Below are positions 60,301 through 64,000 of a stretch of DNA of 64,000 nucleotides, piece by piece. A program made the translations under genes and the position numbers. Each line of letters opens with the position of its first letter. Position 1 is the first letter of the stretch. The DNA lies in the NCBI GenBank assembly GCA_008692225.1, contig VICG01000001.1, positions 1,600,501 through 1,664,500 of the forward strand. The letters run 5' to 3'. Under the pieces are notes generated by a model, which saw only the letters and a list, made by a program, of their open reading frames with translations, had not been told where the DNA came from and did no database searches. This DNA is from Monilinia fructicola. Lineage: Eukaryota > Ascomycota > Leotiomycetes > Helotiales > Sclerotiniaceae.

Positions 60301-62809
60301 TCATAGCCCAATTGAAACTTTGTCTCCCACTTTGATGACTGGAAATTGGTGCTCTTTGCGGGGTAATGATGATGGTACATGACACATATGAGAGCCGAAG
60401 AAAACCTTTGATTCAAACCTTCGTGTCTTTGCCAAAGTAACAAAAGGCTCTTCGTTTTTTTCCGCAGTATCTTGGTCAACACAGATCATATGGCAACGAC
60501 GACAGGATCCTAACATCTGATAAGTTTCTGAGCCGATTTTCAGGGTGCTCCAATGATCCTCGCCATATGGCTTCTGGTGCTTCTTGGATTCGTTTGACGC
60601 CAGTACGATATTTCCCCGAAATACAGAAGGCGAAGCAAGCTTGCCGCCGCTCTTGGCGATCTCTTCATTTAGTGTATCAATACTAGACTTGTTGATCGCA
60701 AGTATGGGGCTTTCATTTGATAGGAGTATCGGTCGTCTTCGGTTTTCGCCGTCAGAATCTGGAGGTGTAGGAGGGCCAAAAAAGGAGTTGGCACTTGATT
60801 TCTCATTCACGACTAGATTATTTGATACTTGATGCTGCTGCATGTGTGCCTTTGCATGCCTCGAAGAAGGCCCGCTCCCACCAGCGGGAAAGCGTGCCAG
60901 AACACACGACACTCCTAGTATCTTGGTGAAGAAATCGTTAATTTCATGACTAGAGTATCTCCGTGCCACAATAGCATCTCCGCAAACTCTCGATGATAGG
61001 GAATGAATGCTATTTGGAGTTTTGTAAAACGATGGATCTGACGATAAAGGGACATGGATCTCATCCACTAAAATAGAGGAATTCGATCCTCGATAGCGAA
61101 TTCTTAGCAAACCTGATTCTAGGTCGACTGTTGGTTTGATAAGAGCCATTAGAGGGTAGCGTTTTTGACTTAAAGCTTGTCCCGTGCCTTGATGAACGAG
61201 ACACCATTCCCTATCCCAAGTAAGGCCTTCTGGTTTGACTTCCCAAGCGGTCTCTCTTGGAATCTCAAAGCCACCGCAACTCTTGATCGGGTAGATTGTC
61301 AGACTTTCGACATACATGTCAGCCGTCGTAGAAGTTGCAGTGTCCTCGTCAGTAGAGGTCATGGCTGTTTGATCTGTGAAAAACTCTTCTACAAAGGAAA
61401 TAAAAGATTTGACATCGCTCATCGTACTCATGGCCCCCAAACTCACACGAATAACCCCCGTAATTTTACCCGCATAGATATCGGTTTCTCCACCACATCG
61501 GAGACCAGCCGAAAAGTTCTTTTTTGTCTCCCACGGTTCAAGCTCCAACGCCGATGCGACACCGCCAGGATTGCAAAGGCCGCCTGTTCTAATGTGAAAG
61601 TTTCTTATCGAAGCCAACCTTTCAAATTCGACATTTGTTACCCATGCTCCAAACCCATTTGTAACATTGAAAGCTATTGTAGGCCCCTGTACATGGGGAG
61701 AAGTCTCACAGGAAAAGCCACGAGAATAAATTATACATACAGGTTCGGAGTTAACATGCCGTAGTGATTTTAAACCTTCGTACAGTTTCCGTGCAAGAAA
61801 TGTGGTATGATTTGCGATACGCTCCATAGAACCGTACAACGACTTGTGGACATCTATTGCAGCTTCCAGTGCCAAAATACTATGAAAAGGTAAAGTGCCA
61901 TCTTCCAAGGTTTCATGCAAGGACTGTCCTTTCGGAGCATGCCATTGCTCCTTCAGACATACTACCACTTCAACAGTGCCACCCCCAAAGTATTTTCTCA
62001 TTTGAAGTATCGCTGCGGACTCCTTACGCACGATCAGTGCGCCAAGATCAGGGAACCCAAATATTTTGTAAAAACTAAGGACCGTAAAATCTGCTGCCTT
62101 TTTGGCATCGCTTAAGTCTAGCGGGGAAGTAGAAACGAGAGCAGAAGCATCCAGTAATGTATATGTAGTTGAGTGAGTTTGATAGCTAAGATCCCGCACC
62201 CTTTCTAGCCAGGACAATGGTAACCTTCGACCATCTAAATTCGATTGTGCCGGGTATGCGAACAGGCTAATCTCAGAATGAGGTTTCCTTGTTACGAGAT
62301 GTTCTGATCCAGACAACCAACGCTCCACTGCTACGTCATCAAGACAGCGACTTGAGATGGCATCCTCTCGTACTCCGACAAGACTAGTATGCGAGTCTTG
62401 GTGATACCCATATAAAAATCCATCCGGTTGGCCTCTGAATGCGTCCATGACTAGCTTGATTCCAGCCGTGGCATTTGCCACAAACACTATATCGAAGTCT
62501 GCCGGGTCTGCGTTAAAGAACCGTAAAACACTTAGACGGGCATTCTCGATGCGCGAAGTCGATAACTGGGAGGATGTAGAGGCGGAATGTGGATTCCCAT
62601 ATAAGTTTGACATCATATCCATCATATATCTCTCCATAAGGGACTTCGAGTAGAGAGTCGTACCGGCATGATCAAGGTAAACAGCATCTGAATCCGTTAT
62701 CAGCTTGGAGCATACGCATCTGAGATATTGTGTTACCTTTGAGCATTGGGTATTCATGCTTTCTAAATCCTTCAACCACCAGGTTGTACTCCATATTATG
62801 CTCAGCCAT
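60301..62809 (-). CDS. hxB: molybdenum cofactor sulfurase (MOCOS/HxB)
   Basis: Two exons on the minus strand: 62737-62809 and 60301-62687, with a 49-nt intron, giving 819 aa. The splice joins MAEHNMEYN...YPMLKD to AVYLDHAGTTLY, as in HxB proteins, so the longer open frame upstream is not used. The enzyme moves sulfur from L-cysteine to the molybdenum cofactor and so activates xanthine dehydrogenase and aldehyde oxidase. The N-terminal half is a class V aminotransferase fold with the PLP lysine in SFYKIFGFP (about K232) and the persulfide Cys in GGLCNPGG (about C396). The C-terminal part begins YVESLTIYPIKSCGG at about residue 500 and is the MOSC module that binds the cofactor (with LGSCRRC). 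All parts are present without a break. It diverges from the mitoribosomal gene. Confidence 0.95.
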
Positions 62810-63151
62810 TTGCGCGATCTAAACTTCGCCACTGACTCCGACCTCCTGGAGTATCAAGGAGGATGCACAATCGAAGTGGAAGGCTTCCAAAAATTAGTTT
62901 GGTTGTTCATCTTCGATAACGCAGCTATTGAATGTGATGTTGTGATGTGTAATGCGATGTACTGTTTTAAGTCTTCCCCGCAAGAGCATTGATAGGATGA
63001 CGGAGTTGGCCGTCTCCCTCGGCTGTTGTGTCAATTTAAGTAAAGCCTGAGGCATCGATAAAAATGCGGACATTGCGGGTGGTGCTTCCATACAATATTT
63101 TTTGGATGCGAAATATCTCCTCGAGATTCAGAAGCCATCACCCCTCCAAAT
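62810..63151. promoter_or_regulatory. shared divergent promoter of hxB and the mitoribosomal gene
   Basis: The start codons are 342 bp apart, so both promoters lie in this stretch. No specific element is resolved. Confidence 0.55.
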
Positions 63152-64000
63152 ATGTTCCGCTCGCGCTTCCCACGGATAGGGCTCTCTGCAAAGAGGAACT
63201 TCACTAGGAGTTTTTCTCAACAGGTCCCTCCATTAAGACATGACTTCACACAGGGTATCAAGGAATTCATTGGCCCGACAGCTTTTGAACTCTCATGGAC
63301 TACCTATCAAAAGCTCATGGTTGACAAATTGTCCCAAGCAACAGCAGGTGGGTTATTTCTTCTTGTTTCTATTATTTTGTAATCGCATGTAAAAGCAATT
63401 CAGTTTACAAGAGAGGAGCTTTTTCTGATAGTGCAAGTTATGAGTGCTTTAAGCTGCTACTATACTTCTCACAATATAAGTTTACCACTGACATATCTAA
63501 AGGAAAGGCTCAACTTGAAGGGAAACGGCCCAAAGAGATCGCAATCATGTGTGCGCGGGATCCAGATCAGGCGGCAACTTTCAACTATGCATCAATGGCA
63601 TTTAACAATGACTTCTTCTTCAACTGCATCCAACCTGAACCCACAGATGACCCTGTCATACCGCCGAAGCTTAGAGCAGCCATCGAAGCCTCTTTCTCTT
63701 CTGTTGACTCGCTCAAGAAAGAATTCGTCCTCACAGCAAGCTCAATGTTTGGGCCCGGATTTGTATGGTTAATGAAGGACAAATTCGATCAACTTTCAAT
63801 AATGTCTACATATCTAGCAGGTTCGCCATTCCCTAGTGCACACTACAGGAGACAAGCGAAGGATTTGAGTACCGAGAGCAACAACGTGACCGATTACTTA
63901 AGAAAGAAGTTGACGGAGCCACCCGCAAACACAGTTGGGGCATTTGGGCCTATGAGCAAGGACAAAAAGGCGCCAGGAGGAATTGAGCTCACGCCAATTC
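63152..64000 (+). CDS. SOD-like mitochondrial small-subunit ribosomal protein (mS42/mS43), partial
   Basis: Exon 1 is 63152-63347 and exon 2 starts at 63503 and runs off the window end (at least 231 aa). The start MFRSRFPRIGLSAKRNFTRSF is a strong mitochondrial presequence. After it come LRHDFTQGIKEFIGPTAF, then FNYASMAFNNDFFFNCIQP and SLKKEFVLTASSMFGPGFVWL, followed by YLAGSPFPSAHYRRQ. This is the order of Fe/Mn superoxide dismutase: an N-terminal hairpin and a C-terminal domain. In true SOD the motifs carry metal-binding His and Asp; here these positions are replaced (for example HNNHFF becomes FNNDFF), so it is a non-catalytic mitoribosomal relative such as Mrp1 or Rsm26. Which of the two cannot be settled from the part shown. 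Confidence 0.85.

Noticed and set aside
61177..61764. 195-codon plus-strand frame
   Set aside because: It is antisense within hxB, which is intact and clearly the real gene.
62894..63091. 65-codon minus-strand frame upstream of hxB
   Set aside because: The hxB start is fixed at 62809 by the conserved EYPMLKD-AVYLDH splice, so this frame is in the promoter.

Overview
The window is nuclear DNA of a filamentous ascomycete. Genes carry short GT–AG introns of about 45–180 nt, and many of the proteins are typical of Pezizomycotina: a 2EXR protein, BTB proteins, an HxB-type Moco sulfurase, Shr3, Mdm31 and Cdc43. Intergenic DNA is rich in microsatellites. Protein flavour and gene structure suggest a leotiomycete close to Botrytis/Sclerotinia. 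That placement is inference, since no search was run.

Layout: a taurine-dioxygenase-like gene (1.2–2.5 kb, -); MDM31 (-) and PNO1 (+) diverging from a 338-bp shared promoter; a Ser/Thr kinase (+, 9.3–12.0); a Psh1-like RING E3 (-, 13.5–15.9); a 2OG-Fe(II) oxygenase (-, 17.4–18.7); a tiny four-exon COX23 (+, 21.5–22.1); NAA25 (+, 22.8–26.3) convergent with ILM1 (-, 26.6–27.3); CDC43 and a secreted M20 peptidase (+, 28.7–31.5); a BTB cluster (32.0–37.4) of two genes flanking a decayed copy; a 6.6-kb gene-poor, microsatellite-rich stretch; a Ser/Pro-rich conserved protein (-, 44.0–44.7); another gene-poor 4.5 kb; a sugar transporter (+) convergent with a START-like small protein (-); a TIR-flanked AT-rich element (52.9–53.5) beside about 1 kb of AT-rich DNA with a 157-bp ATT array; SHR3 (+); a 2EXR protein (-); and the Moco sulfurase hxB (-) diverging from an SOD-like mitoribosomal protein (+) that is cut by the window end.

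Most of the content is housekeeping: mitochondrial morphology and assembly (MDM31, COX23, ILM1, the mitoribosomal protein), ribosome biogenesis (PNO1), protein modification (NAA25, CDC43, the RING E3) and amino-acid permease export (SHR3). There is no secondary-metabolite cluster, CRISPR array, rRNA or convincing tRNA.

The most notable signals are: (i) six small indels that break otherwise intact genes (PNO1, NAA25 twice, a BTB gene, the Ser/Pro protein, the transporter tail), where exon-phase arithmetic shows that removing or adding the indel restores each frame; (ii) a 618-bp element with 50-bp terminal inverted repeats whose only two mismatches are transitions; (iii) two short palindrome-like words, TACTCGAGTA and TACGGAGTA, far more frequent in intergenic DNA than chance predicts. 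I found no clear undescribed multi-gene system.
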